From NCBI GenBank assembly GCA_035252015.1, contig DATFDP010000082.1, positions 1 to 20,352 on the forward strand: 20,352 nucleotides of DNA, written 5' to 3'. The first letter of the stretch is position 1; each line of letters begins with the position of its first letter. The translations under genes were made by a program, and so were the position numbers. Below, piece by piece: positions 7,454-14,452 of the stretch. This DNA is from JAICWP01 sp035252015 (lineage in GTDB: Bacteria > Acidobacteriota > Terriglobia > Terriglobales > Acidobacteriaceae). The notes under the pieces were generated by a model. That model was given only the letters and a program-made list of their open reading frames with translations, was not told the origin of the DNA and made no database searches.

Positions 7454-9550
7454 ATGGCAATGACAACAACCCAAACGCCGGCTGCTCCGGAAGTGCAAAC
7501 GGTTCGTCTCGGCCACTCGCCCATGAAACCCAGGAAGAAGGCAATCTGGGAATGGAAAATCGTGCGCCGTGCCATCTGGGATGCTTTTATCAAGCTCAAC
7601 CCGCGCAAGATGATGGGCAATCCGGTCATGTTTGTGGTGGAAATCGGCAGCGTGATAACCACGATTTTGCTTTTCAAAGGGGGCGCTAGCCTTAAGTTCA
7701 ACCTGCAGATCACACTATGGCTTTGGTTTACTGTTCTGTTTGCAAACTTTGCCGAGGCCATGGCGGAAGGTCGGGGCAAAGCGCAGGCCGACACGCTCCG
7801 CAAGGCCCGCTCGGAGACGATTGCCAACCGCATTATCGACGGTGGCAAGGTTGAGCAGGTGCCCAGCTCCAAATTGCGGGCAAACGATCTGGTCTTTGTT
7901 TCCGCCGGCGAGTTCATTCCCTCGGACGGAGAAATCGTCGAAGGAGTGGCCTCCGTGGATGAGTCGGCCATCACCGGGGAATCCGCTCCTGTCATTCGGG
8001 AAGCTGGCGGCGACCGTTCCGCTGTGACCGGTGGGACGCGCGTATTATCCGACCGCATCACGGTTAGAGTTACCTCCAATCCGGGCGAGACCTTCCTGGA
8101 CCGCATGATTGCCTTGGTCGAAGGTGCAGAACGCCAGAAAACGCCGAACGAAATTGCGCTCAACATCCTGCTGGCCGGGCTGACAATTATTTTTCTTCTT
8201 GCCGTGGTAACACTGCAGCCGTTCGCCATTTACTCGGGATCTCCCCAGACTGTTTTTGTTCTGGTCTCCCTGCTGGTCTGCTTGATTCCCACCACCATTG
8301 GCGGCCTGCTGTCCGCCATCGGCGTTGCCGGCATGGATCGTTTAGTGCAGCATAACGTGCTGGCCATGTCGGGACGGGCGGTGGAAGCCGCAGGCGATGT
8401 GAACACCCTGCTGCTCGACAAGACGGGCACCATCACCCTGGGCAACCGCCAGGCCTCGCGCTTCATTCCCGCTCCCAGCGTTACAGAACAGGAACTTGCG
8501 GATGCGGCCCAGCTCTCGTCGCTGGCGGACGAAACTCCCGAAGGGCGCTCCATCGTTGTCCTGGCGAAAGAGAAGTACGGGCTGCGGGGACGGGAGTTTC
8601 GATCGCACGAAGCGCGCTTTGTGCCGTTTACCGCCCAGACCCGCATGTCTGGAGTAGACCTCGACAGCTTTGAGATCCGCAAAGGGGCAGCGGATGCGGT
8701 TGCCGCTTATCTATCACAGAGCGGCAATAACATGCCCACCAAGGTAAAAGCTACAGTGGAAGAGATTGCCCGCTCCGGAGGCACGCCTCTGGTGGTTGCC
8801 GAAAAGAACCGCGGCGCTCTCGGCGTGCTCGAACTCAAGGACATTGTGAAAGGCGGCATCCGGGAGCGCTTCAATCAATTGCGGGCCATTGGCATCCGCA
8901 CCGTGATGATCACTGGCGATAACCCGCTGACCGCCGCCGCCATTGCACGCGAGGCCGGAGTGGACGATTTTCTTGCCCAGGCGACGCCAAAAGACAAGAT
9001 GGACTTGATCAGAAAGGAGCAAACCGAAGGCAAACTGGTCGCCATGACCGGCGACGGCACCAACGACGCGCCTGCATTGGCTCAGGCCGACGTGGGCGTC
9101 GCCATGAATAGCGGCACCCAGGCTGCCAAAGAGGCCGGCAACATGGTGGATTTGGATTCCAATCCCACCAAACTTATTGAGATCGTGGAAATCGGCAAGC
9201 AGTTGCTGATGACGCGCGGCGCCCTTACAACATTCTCTATCGCGAACGACGTCGCAAAGTATTTTGCCATCATCCCGGCAATGTTTGCGGAAACTTTTCC
9301 TGTGCTGAACGCATTGAACATCATGCATCTGCAGACGCCCGAGTCCGCAATCCTTTCGGCCGTGATCTTCAATGCGCTGATCATCGTCGCGTTAATTCCT
9401 CTAGCGCTGCGCGGGGTGAAATACCGCCCCATGGCCGCCGCCGTGCTCCTCCGTAACAATCTGCTGATTTATGGCGTTGGCGGAGTCATCATTCCATTCA
9501 TTGGCATTAAGCTGATCGACATGCTGATTACCAACATAGGGCTGGCGTAG
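7454..9550 (+). CDS. kdpB: KdpB, P-type ATPase subunit of the K+ pump
   Basis: This 698-residue P-type ATPase hydrolyses ATP to drive K+ uptake through KdpA. Motifs run in order: TGES (174-177) in the actuator domain, the PTTIGGLL membrane segment with the conserved proline, phosphorylation motif DKTGT (D322), ITGDNPLTA (487-495) and GDGTNDAPAL (533-542), followed by C-terminal helices. The serine of TGES is the residue whose phosphorylation inhibits KdpB in Escherichia coli, and it is preserved. A ribosome-binding site (AAAGGAAG) precedes ATG 7454. Length and motif order are normal for KdpB, with no sign of damage. kdpC starts nine bases after the stop. Confidence 0.98.
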   Translation: MAMTTTQTPAAPEVQTVRLGHSPMKPRKKAIWEWKIVRRAIWDAFIKLNPRKMMGNPVMFVVEIGSVITTILLFKGGASLKFNLQITLWLWFTVLFANFAEAMAEGRGKAQADTLRKARSETIANRIIDGGKVEQVPSSKLRANDLVFVSAGEFIPSDGEIVEGVASVDESAITGESAPVIREAGGDRSAVTGGTRVLSDRITVRVTSNPGETFLDRMIALVEGAERQKTPNEIALNILLAGLTIIFLLAVVTLQPFAIYSGSPQTVFVLVSLLVCLIPTTIGGLLSAIGVAGMDRLVQHNVLAMSGRAVEAAGDVNTLLLDKTGTITLGNRQASRFIPAPSVTEQELADAAQLSSLADETPEGRSIVVLAKEKYGLRGREFRSHEARFVPFTAQTRMSGVDLDSFEIRKGAADAVAAYLSQSGNNMPTKVKATVEEIARSGGTPLVVAEKNRGALGVLELKDIVKGGIRERFNQLRAIGIRTVMITGDNPLTAAAIAREAGVDDFLAQATPKDKMDLIRKEQTEGKLVAMTGDGTNDAPALAQADVGVAMNSGTQAAKEAGNMVDLDSNPTKLIEIVEIGKQLLMTRGALTTFSIANDVAKYFAIIPAMFAETFPVLNALNIMHLQTPESAILSAVIFNALIIVALIPLALRGVKYRPMAAAVLLRNNLLIYGVGGVIIPFIGIKLIDMLITNIGLA

Positions 9551-9559
9551 GGAGTTCTC

Positions 9560-10150
9560 ATGAAAAAGAATTTGATCACAGCAATACTGATGACGATAGC
9601 CACTACCATCCTGCTGGGCATCATTTACCCGTTGGTAGTCACGGGAATTGCGCAGGTGATGTTTCCTAAGCAGGCGAATGGCGAGTTGATTAAAGCCAAT
9701 GGCAAAGTCGTCGGCTCACGACTTATTGCCCAAGCTTTTACGGGCCCGCAGTATTTCCATCCCCGTCCCTCAGCTGTGGCTTACGCCCCCACCAATTCCA
9801 ACGGCTCACAGTTGGGACCGACCAATCAAAAGCTGATCGATCGAGTGAAGGGTGACGTTGCCGCCGATCACGTAGAAAATCCCGGGGTCCCCGTGCCCAT
9901 TGACCTGGTGACTGCTTCAGCGTCCGGTCTTGATCCGGACATAACGCCCGCGGCTGCCGATTTCCAGTTGGCTCGTGTCGCTGAGGAACGCGGCGCCACG
10001 GTTGAGCAGTTGCGGTCCTTACTGGCCAGGCACACGGAAGCCCGTCAGTTGCGAGTCTTGGGCGAGCCCAGAGTCAATGTGCTGGAGCTCAACCTGGAAC
10101 TTGATCAGCGATTCCCAATGAATAGACAGGCCAGGATCGAGGGTCAGTAG
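9560..10150 (+). CDS. kdpC: KdpC, accessory subunit of the K+ pump
   Basis: This 196-residue protein has one N-terminal membrane helix (about residues 5-33, ending YPLVVTGIAQVMFP) and a soluble domain with the KdpC signatures FHPRPSA, GSQLGPTN and SASGLDPDITPAAA. KdpC is required for assembly and activity of the pump. A GGAG ribosome-binding site lies just upstream. It is the last gene of the porin-kdpF-A-B-C series. After it come 229 bp without a gene, then genes on the opposite strand. Confidence 0.97.
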   Translation: MKKNLITAILMTIATTILLGIIYPLVVTGIAQVMFPKQANGELIKANGKVVGSRLIAQAFTGPQYFHPRPSAVAYAPTNSNGSQLGPTNQKLIDRVKGDVAADHVENPGVPVPIDLVTASASGLDPDITPAAADFQLARVAEERGATVEQLRSLLARHTEARQLRVLGEPRVNVLELNLELDQRFPMNRQARIEGQ

Positions 10151-10313
10151 CGCCGGGGCGAGCTGTGCGACGCGGCACTGTAATAGCAGCCGCTGAGTGG
10201 AAGCTTTGTCGAAATCGAAACGCTCAATAGCGTAAGACCACTGACATGAAGGGTTAACAAATCGTGCCAAGATACATTGTTTGACTCACGTCATGTGGAT
10301 CGTATCCAGTCAC

Positions 10314-10336
10314 AGCGCAGACCTTAGGTCGCTTTT
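10314..10336. terminator. Weak hairpin followed by TTTT, possible end of the kdp operon
   Basis: AGC and GACC pair with GGTC and GCT around a TTA loop, with a three-base bulge, followed by TTTT. It lies 164 bp after kdpC and 44 bp before the stop of the converging DUF2231 gene. The stem is short and the T-run minimal, so this is a tentative call. Nothing else is evident in the 10151-10379 gap. Confidence 0.22.
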
Positions 10337-10379
10337 CGCTATAGGAATCTGACACCTGATATGCTCGTTCCAAAACTGT

Positions 10380-10835
10380 TTAAGAATTGATCCCACTCAA
10401 AAAACCACCCAGATGTGCAGTAAGTGCGAGGACTGCGACGCCGAGTAGTTCCACTGCGATACGATAACCAGGAAGAAGCGATGGGCCCGTTTTGCGTGCC
10501 CGCCGGTGTACCCACCATGATGCTATGATCATCACCCCAGCGCATGAGGCTGCGATGAGGTGCAATAGCAACAGACCCTTAAGCCTTTTGCCTTCCAAAA
10601 CAAACTGCCACGCCAACAAACCCGTCGCAACCGTTGGAAATACCATGATGGCGGCGGCGGAAAAGTTTAGATAAGCAGCCCCGGCAAGCAGTGACAGTCG
10701 TCTTCCTCTCCCCAGCAGGTCAAATATCACCCCGGCGATAAAAAGCGCGATGGGGAAGTGGATGAGCACAACATGCTGTGCGTGCTTCGGTAGCACTATC
10801 GTTCGCCAGGCAAACGGGTTGACCATCGCATTCAT
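10380..10835 (-). CDS. DUF2231-type membrane protein
   Basis: This 151-residue protein has four hydrophobic segments (about residues 22-40, 50-74, 85-106 and 126-147). The first helix carries the DUF2231 signature HVVLIHFPIALF, with histidines near the membrane face. Members of this family often accompany cupredoxins or cytochromes and are suspected of binding metal or haem, but no function is established. The gene follows the cupredoxin gene by 8 bp on the same strand, so it is the last gene of the phosphoesterase-cupredoxin-DUF2231 unit. ATG 10835 is used; ATG 10826 (MVNPFAW) is equally possible, as neither has a clear ribosome-binding site. Confidence 0.8.
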   Translation of the reverse strand: MNAMVNPFAWRTIVLPKHAQHVVLIHFPIALFIAGVIFDLLGRGRRLSLLAGAAYLNFSAAAIMVFPTVATGLLAWQFVLEGKRLKGLLLLHLIAASCAGVMIIASWWVHRRARKTGPSLLPGYRIAVELLGVAVLALTAHLGGFLSGINS

Positions 10836-10843
10836 CCTGGTAA

Positions 10844-11200
10844 TTAGTGAACCACGATTTTCCCCACCATCTTCGGGTGAATTGCGCAGAAGTAGGGATA
10901 CGTACCCGGCTTGGTAAAGGTAAATGAATATTGTTGATCCGTATCCAGGGCCTTGGATTTAAACAGACCGTCATTGCTGGCGATCACATGCGGGATGTCG
11001 TCCTTGTTCACCCAAGTGACCGCGCCGTTCACCGGAACGGTAAGCGTCTCAGGCGTGAAGGTGAAGTTGTCCACCCTTATCTGCATGGTTTGAGCTTTGT
11101 TTTCTTCGCCCCTTGCCCGGGTCGGCCCGAGAACCAAAGCCATGGCAGCGGCGAGCGGAATTGCGATTAACAGCGTTGCAAAAAACAGTTTCTTATTCAT
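10844..11200 (-). CDS. Exported cupredoxin (type 1 copper protein)
   Basis: This 118-residue protein has an N-terminal signal or anchor helix (MNKKLFFATLLIAIPLAAAM) followed by a single plastocyanin/pseudoazurin-like domain. All four type 1 copper ligands are present: H71 (DDIPHV), C105, H108 and M111 (YFCAIHPKM). It should carry electrons or bind copper in the periplasm. GAGGAG lies about 12 bases before the ATG, which is a rather long spacing. It sits 50 bp after the metallophosphoesterase gene and 8 bp before the DUF2231 gene, so the three probably share a transcript. Its redox partner cannot be identified from this window. Confidence 0.92.
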   Translation of the reverse strand: MNKKLFFATLLIAIPLAAAMALVLGPTRARGEENKAQTMQIRVDNFTFTPETLTVPVNGAVTWVNKDDIPHVIASNDGLFKSKALDTDQQYSFTFTKPGTYPYFCAIHPKMVGKIVVH

Positions 11201-11250
11201 GGTGCTGTTGTTCTCCTCGATGTAATAGCAAATCTGAAAAAACCGATCAC

Positions 11251-12237
11251 TCAGGTCAGCGTCGAATCCACAACCGCTAACGCATGGCGGCCTCGCACGT
11301 AGTTGACATCGGTGATGCCAAGTATGCTGCGCAGTTGTTCGGCCGGAACTTTCATTGGCCCGGGACCTTCCGCTTTGCCTGGCGCCGGTTGCGGGAACGC
11401 GGTCGAAAAGGCAGTATGGAAAGTCACGTTGCCCTCTACCTTCTGCATCGTTTGGTGAATGTGGCCGTTGAGCACGGTAACTGAACCGAACTTCTTCAAA
11501 TACGAAAGAGCTTGCGCGCTGTCGTCAGTGCCCCAACCCCACTGCGGGTAGATGGTCCACAAGGGAATATGGGCAAACACAACAATAGGGGTGCTGGATT
11601 TCAGGTGCTTGACATCTCGTTCCAGCCACTCAAGTTGCTCGTTCCCCAGAGTGCCCAGGCCGCCGGCCTTGAGATTGACCACATTCACCAGGCCAATAAA
11701 GTGCACGCCGTTTTTGTCGAAGCTGTACCAGCCCTGGCCTTGGGAGTTCTTTCCATAGCGCTCCCGAAACATCGCTCCATCATCGTTCAGCACGTCATGT
11801 TCTCCAGGCACAAAGAAAATTTCTTTGTTGGTGGCCTTCAGGATCTGGTCAACGTTGTCGAACTCTTCGGGCTTGGAAAGATGGCTGATGTCGCCCGTAT
11901 GCAGGATGAACTCGGGCGCGTGGGGAAGGGCATTGATCTTATCTACGGCGGCTTTGAGCGTGGCGATCACATCAGGATTAGCGGGCTTGTTGAATCCCAT
12001 GTGGCTGTCGCTGATCTGAACGAAACTCAACTGACCTGTGTTGTGCATCTTTGCACCCGACTGCTGATGTGAGCCCAAAGCGAAGGATTTCAGTACGCCT
12101 CCTTCCATGATGCACAGTGCTCCAGCACCCGCCCACGCCATGCATTTAAGAAATCCACGGCGGTCAATTCCGTCATTGTTGTGGTCATGCTCGATGAAGC
12201 CGCCTGCGGCCTTATTGAACAGTTTCGTCTTACTCAT
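11251..12237 (-). CDS. Tat-exported calcineurin-like metallophosphoesterase
   Basis: This 328-residue protein has a twin-arginine signal at 26-31 (DRRGFLK) followed by a hydrophobic stretch, preceded by an unusually long polar n-region with HDHNND. The phosphoesterase metal motifs are in order: D77-S-H79, G115-D116...H119, GEHD (145-148), H223 (FAHIP) and GHIH (258-261). The third motif is normally GNHD; here the metal-bridging asparagine is glutamate 146. Substrate is unknown. GGGAG, about eight bases before ATG 12237, supports the start. It heads the leftward unit with the cupredoxin and DUF2231 genes and is divergent from an ECF sigma factor. A strong hairpin sits in its leader. Confidence 0.9.
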   Translation of the reverse strand: MSKTKLFNKAAGGFIEHDHNNDGIDRRGFLKCMAWAGAGALCIMEGGVLKSFALGSHQQSGAKMHNTGQLSFVQISDSHMGFNKPANPDVIATLKAAVDKINALPHAPEFILHTGDISHLSKPEEFDNVDQILKATNKEIFFVPGEHDVLNDDGAMFRERYGKNSQGQGWYSFDKNGVHFIGLVNVVNLKAGGLGTLGNEQLEWLERDVKHLKSSTPIVVFAHIPLWTIYPQWGWGTDDSAQALSYLKKFGSVTVLNGHIHQTMQKVEGNVTFHTAFSTAFPQPAPGKAEGPGPMKVPAEQLRSILGITDVNYVRGRHALAVVDSTLT

Positions 12238-12282
12238 CCGTCGTCTCCCGATTCAGAGCAGTACCGTCCACATACCCGGGCG

Positions 12283-12327
12283 GGGCGACGCGAGCAAATT
12301 ACTATGGCCTGCTTGCTCGCGCCGCCC
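12283..12327 (-). promoter_or_regulatory. Strong 15-bp hairpin in the leader of the phosphoesterase operon
   Basis: The arms at 12283-12297 and 12313-12327 are complementary over 15 positions, with a 15-base loop. On the minus strand the 5' arm is GGGCGGCGCGAGCAA and the single non-Watson-Crick position becomes a G-U pair, so the minus RNA can pair fully; the plus RNA has an A-C mismatch there. The hairpin lies 46 bp upstream of the phosphoesterase ATG. No T-run follows. It could be a 5' UTR structure or a dyad operator. Confidence 0.5.
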
Positions 12328-12395
12328 GCCAGTATGTGTTACACCTGCATAAACCGTACCTTGGCAGGTTTTATTCCACTCGGCCGACTTTTGTA

Positions 12396-12423
12396 GTAAC
12401 TGGAGGAGGGGGAATAAAGTCTA
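12396..12423 (+). promoter_or_regulatory. Candidate ECF-type promoter for the sigma factor operon
   Basis: GTAACT (12396-12401) and GTCTA (12419-12423), 17 bp apart, resemble the E. coli sigma-E pattern of GGAACTT and GTCTGA-like boxes. The 5' UTR would be about 23 bases, and ECF sigma factors often activate their own gene. This is inference from spacing and partial consensus only; no matching box was found upstream of the divergent operon. Confidence 0.3.
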
Positions 12424-12452
12424 CGTCGTGACAGTCACACTGAGGCGGGGAC

Positions 12453-12977
12453 GTGTTACAGCCGCAGGAAAAGATTCGCTTTGAACAACTCGTGTTGCCG
12501 CATCTGGACAGCGCCGCCAACCTAGCTCGGTGGTTACTTCGCAATCGGGCCGATGCTGAAGATGTCGTTCAGGAAGCGATGCTTCGAGCGTACCGTTTTT
12601 TCGATCGATTTCGCGGAGGCGATGCGCGCGCCTGGCTGCTACAGATTGTTCGTAACACTTGTTATAGTTGGCTGCAGAAGAACCGCCCTGCGGAGTTGAT
12701 GACCGAATTTGATGAGGACCTGCATCAACGGCCGGCTCCGACTCCGGAAACTCTGGCGACCCAGGCTGACGAGCGCCAGCGGCTGATGCTGGCCTTGGAA
12801 TCCCTGCCCCCACGCTCCCGCGAAGTGCTGGTGCTCAGGGAACTGGAAGGCTGTTCCTATAAAGAGATCGCGGAGGTGACCGGAATTCCGATGGGCACGG
12901 TTATGTCCACCCTGTCCCGGGCTCGCGAGCGGCTGCAGCGAGTTCTGGTCAGCGCCGCAGCAAAGGAGGCGTCTTGA
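12453..12977 (+). CDS. ECF-family RNA polymerase sigma factor
   Basis: This 174-residue protein has a sigma-70 region 2 (about 15-75, with RNRADAEDVVQEAMLRAYRFF) and a region 4 helix-turn-helix (about 110-165, with LPPRSREVLVLRELEGCSYKEIAEVTG, written here in part as YKEIAEVTGIPMGTVMS). There is no region 1 or 3, so it is a group 4 (ECF) factor. GTG 12453 is the start, preceded by GAGGCGGGG. The anti-sigma factor gene overlaps its stop by four bases. Its divergent neighbour, the Tat-phosphoesterase/cupredoxin operon, is a likely target, suggesting an envelope, metal or redox stress response. The inducing signal is not visible. Confidence 0.93.
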   Translation: MLQPQEKIRFEQLVLPHLDSAANLARWLLRNRADAEDVVQEAMLRAYRFFDRFRGGDARAWLLQIVRNTCYSWLQKNRPAELMTEFDEDLHQRPAPTPETLATQADERQRLMLALESLPPRSREVLVLRELEGCSYKEIAEVTGIPMGTVMSTLSRARERLQRVLVSAAAKEAS

Positions 12978-13729
12978 CCTGCGAATTCTCGTCCATCACC
13001 GTTCATGGCTACCTGGACGGTGAACTCGACGCCATCAGGTCGACGGAATTCGAACGTCATCTGGAAAACTGCGCCGAGTGTCAGGCCTTGCTCCAAAAAG
13101 TGGAATCTTTACGCGCGCGCCTGCAGGAGAGCAAGTTATATGAGTATGCCTCGCCTCAACTCCAGGTGCAGGTTCGCAAGCAACTCGGCCTGCCCAATGG
13201 AGCAACTCGCGTGCCTGCAATTCTTTCGAGCAGAAAGTTCCTGGCACCGGCTATTGCCGCTCTGGCAGCTGTGGCGGCATTTCTAATTGTGTTTTTCCTG
13301 ATGCCGCAGCGCACGCAGACTGCACAAGTTACTGCCGAGTTGGTAGACGCCCACGTACGTTCGCTGCAGCCAGGACACCTGACCGATGTTCAATCAACCG
13401 ACCAGCACACTGTGAAGCCGTGGTTCGACGGCAGACTCGACTTTATTCCCCCGGTTGCTGACTATTCCTCGGAAGGATTTCCCTTATTGGGCGGGCGTCT
13501 GGACGTGGTTGACGGCCACACAGTTGCCGGCGTGGTCTATGGCCGCCGCAAACACATTATTAATCTGTTTGCCTGGCCTGCACGTAGCCAAAAAGGATTC
13601 TCCGACGCATCTGGATCTCGACAGGGCTACAACTGGATCATGTGGCGATCAGAGGACATGCAATTGTGCCTGGTTTCCGATGTCTCAACCGCCGATCTGC
13701 GCGAGCTTAAAAATCTGGTCAATCGGTAA
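12974..13729 (+). CDS. Zinc-finger membrane anti-sigma factor (RsiW-like)
   Basis: This 251-residue protein starts with TTG 12974 inside the sigma gene stop (TTGA), directly after the strong ribosome-binding site AAAGGAGG, so the two are translationally coupled. The N-terminus is a ZAS/zf-HC2 domain with C3 and H29-x3-C33-x2-C36, which would hold the ECF factor inactive. One membrane helix follows (about 89-110). The C-terminal part (111-251) is predicted periplasmic and contains HTVKPWFDGRLDF and VVYGRRKHIINLFAWP, stretches typical of RsiW-like anti-sigma factors. Release of the sigma factor by loss of zinc or by proteolysis is a family property, not shown here. The gap after it (13730-13984) holds a palindrome and no gene. 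Confidence 0.9.
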   Translation: MTCEFSSITVHGYLDGELDAIRSTEFERHLENCAECQALLQKVESLRARLQESKLYEYASPQLQVQVRKQLGLPNGATRVPAILSSRKFLAPAIAALAAVAAFLIVFFLMPQRTQTAQVTAELVDAHVRSLQPGHLTDVQSTDQHTVKPWFDGRLDFIPPVADYSSEGFPLLGGRLDVVDGHTVAGVVYGRRKHIINLFAWPARSQKGFSDASGSRQGYNWIMWRSEDMQLCLVSDVSTADLRELKNLVNR

Positions 13730-13867
13730 TTTGCTCCCACAGCCCCTTTGCCAGCAGTGTATGGAATGAGAGGCTGCGCCCCACGCTCGCCGAGCATGGA
13801 ATCGGTGTTCTGAGATGTTACCCATGTGGATAAACCACAAAACGAGCTCTGGAATTTAGAAATCTCG

Positions 13868-13890
13868 GCCTTTTAAGCTCCGCTTAAGGC
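13868..13890. promoter_or_regulatory. Palindrome containing TTAAGC-N3-GCTTAA upstream of the oxidoreductase genes
   Basis: GCC-TT-TTAAGC-TCC-GCTTAA-GGC forms a nine-pair dyad with a two-base bulge, about 95 bp before the [2Fe-2S] subunit start. Its TTAAGC-N3-GCTTAA core (13873-13887) is the same as the one at 474-488. No T-run follows. Both copies are intergenic, so a shared regulator site is possible. Confidence 0.4.
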
Positions 13891-13984
13891 TGCCTCAAAT
13901 ACGTTTCTTCACCACGAATCGTTGGCATACCAGATGCATATACTTGCGTCTGACTATTCAGCCGCTCACATGAGGCAAAAAGGA

Positions 13985-14452
13985 ATGAGTGCCATAGCTT
14001 TGAAGGTCAACGGCCGCGTCCACACCGTGGAGGTTGAGCCTGCCACCCCGCTCCTCTACGTGCTCGCCGACGAACTCCAATTGCGCGGCCCCAAATTCGG
14101 CTGCGGCTTGGGCCAGTGTGGCTCTTGCACGGTTCTGATGGATGGCCGCGCCACGCGCTCCTGCATTACACCCGTTAGCGCCGTCGGAACATCCGAAATC
14201 GTGACCCTTGAGGGCCTCGGCACTCCTGAGAAGCCCCACCCATTGCAGCAGGCCTTCATTGAGGAGCAGGCCGCGCAATGCGGCTTCTGCCTCAGTGGGG
14301 TGATGCTCACCGCGAAGGCATTCCTCGACCGCAACCCCAAAGCCAACACCTCAGAGATCGAGCAAGCCCTCGAGCATGTCCTCTGCCGCTGCTTTGTGCA
14401 CGCGCGCATGATGCGCGCCATCGAACGCTATGCCCAAGGGAGGCGCGCATGA
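13985..14452 (+). CDS. [2Fe-2S] small subunit of a xanthine dehydrogenase-family oxidoreductase
   Basis: This 155-residue protein has a plant-ferredoxin-type cluster site C40-x4-C45-x2-C48-x11-C60, then the second [2Fe-2S] domain C99-x2-C102-x31-C134-x-C136. Together they carry electrons from the molybdenum site of the large subunit. It resembles the alpha subunit of isoquinoline 1-oxidoreductase (IorA) and related aldehyde oxidoreductases. The residue after CRC is Phe137 where glycine is usual. I chose ATG 13985, with GAGG nine bases upstream; an in-frame ATG at 13970 and an extension to 13922 are less typical. The stop overlaps the large-subunit ATG (ATGA), indicating coupled translation. 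Confidence 0.92.
   Translation: MSAIALKVNGRVHTVEVEPATPLLYVLADELQLRGPKFGCGLGQCGSCTVLMDGRATRSCITPVSAVGTSEIVTLEGLGTPEKPHPLQQAFIEEQAAQCGFCLSGVMLTAKAFLDRNPKANTSEIEQALEHVLCRCFVHARMMRAIERYAQGRRA

Noticed and set aside
12336..12344. GTGTTACAC as an ECF -35 box (GTGTAAC on the minus strand) for the phosphoesterase operon
   Set aside because: No matching -10 of the GTC or CGTC type lies 16-18 bp downstream, so a promoter cannot be supported.
13825..13833. Perfect DnaA-box sequence TGTGGATAA
   Set aside because: A single 9-mer is expected by chance at about this rate in 20 kb on two strands; no cluster of boxes, dnaA/dnaN gene or AT-rich unwinding region is present, so no origin is called.
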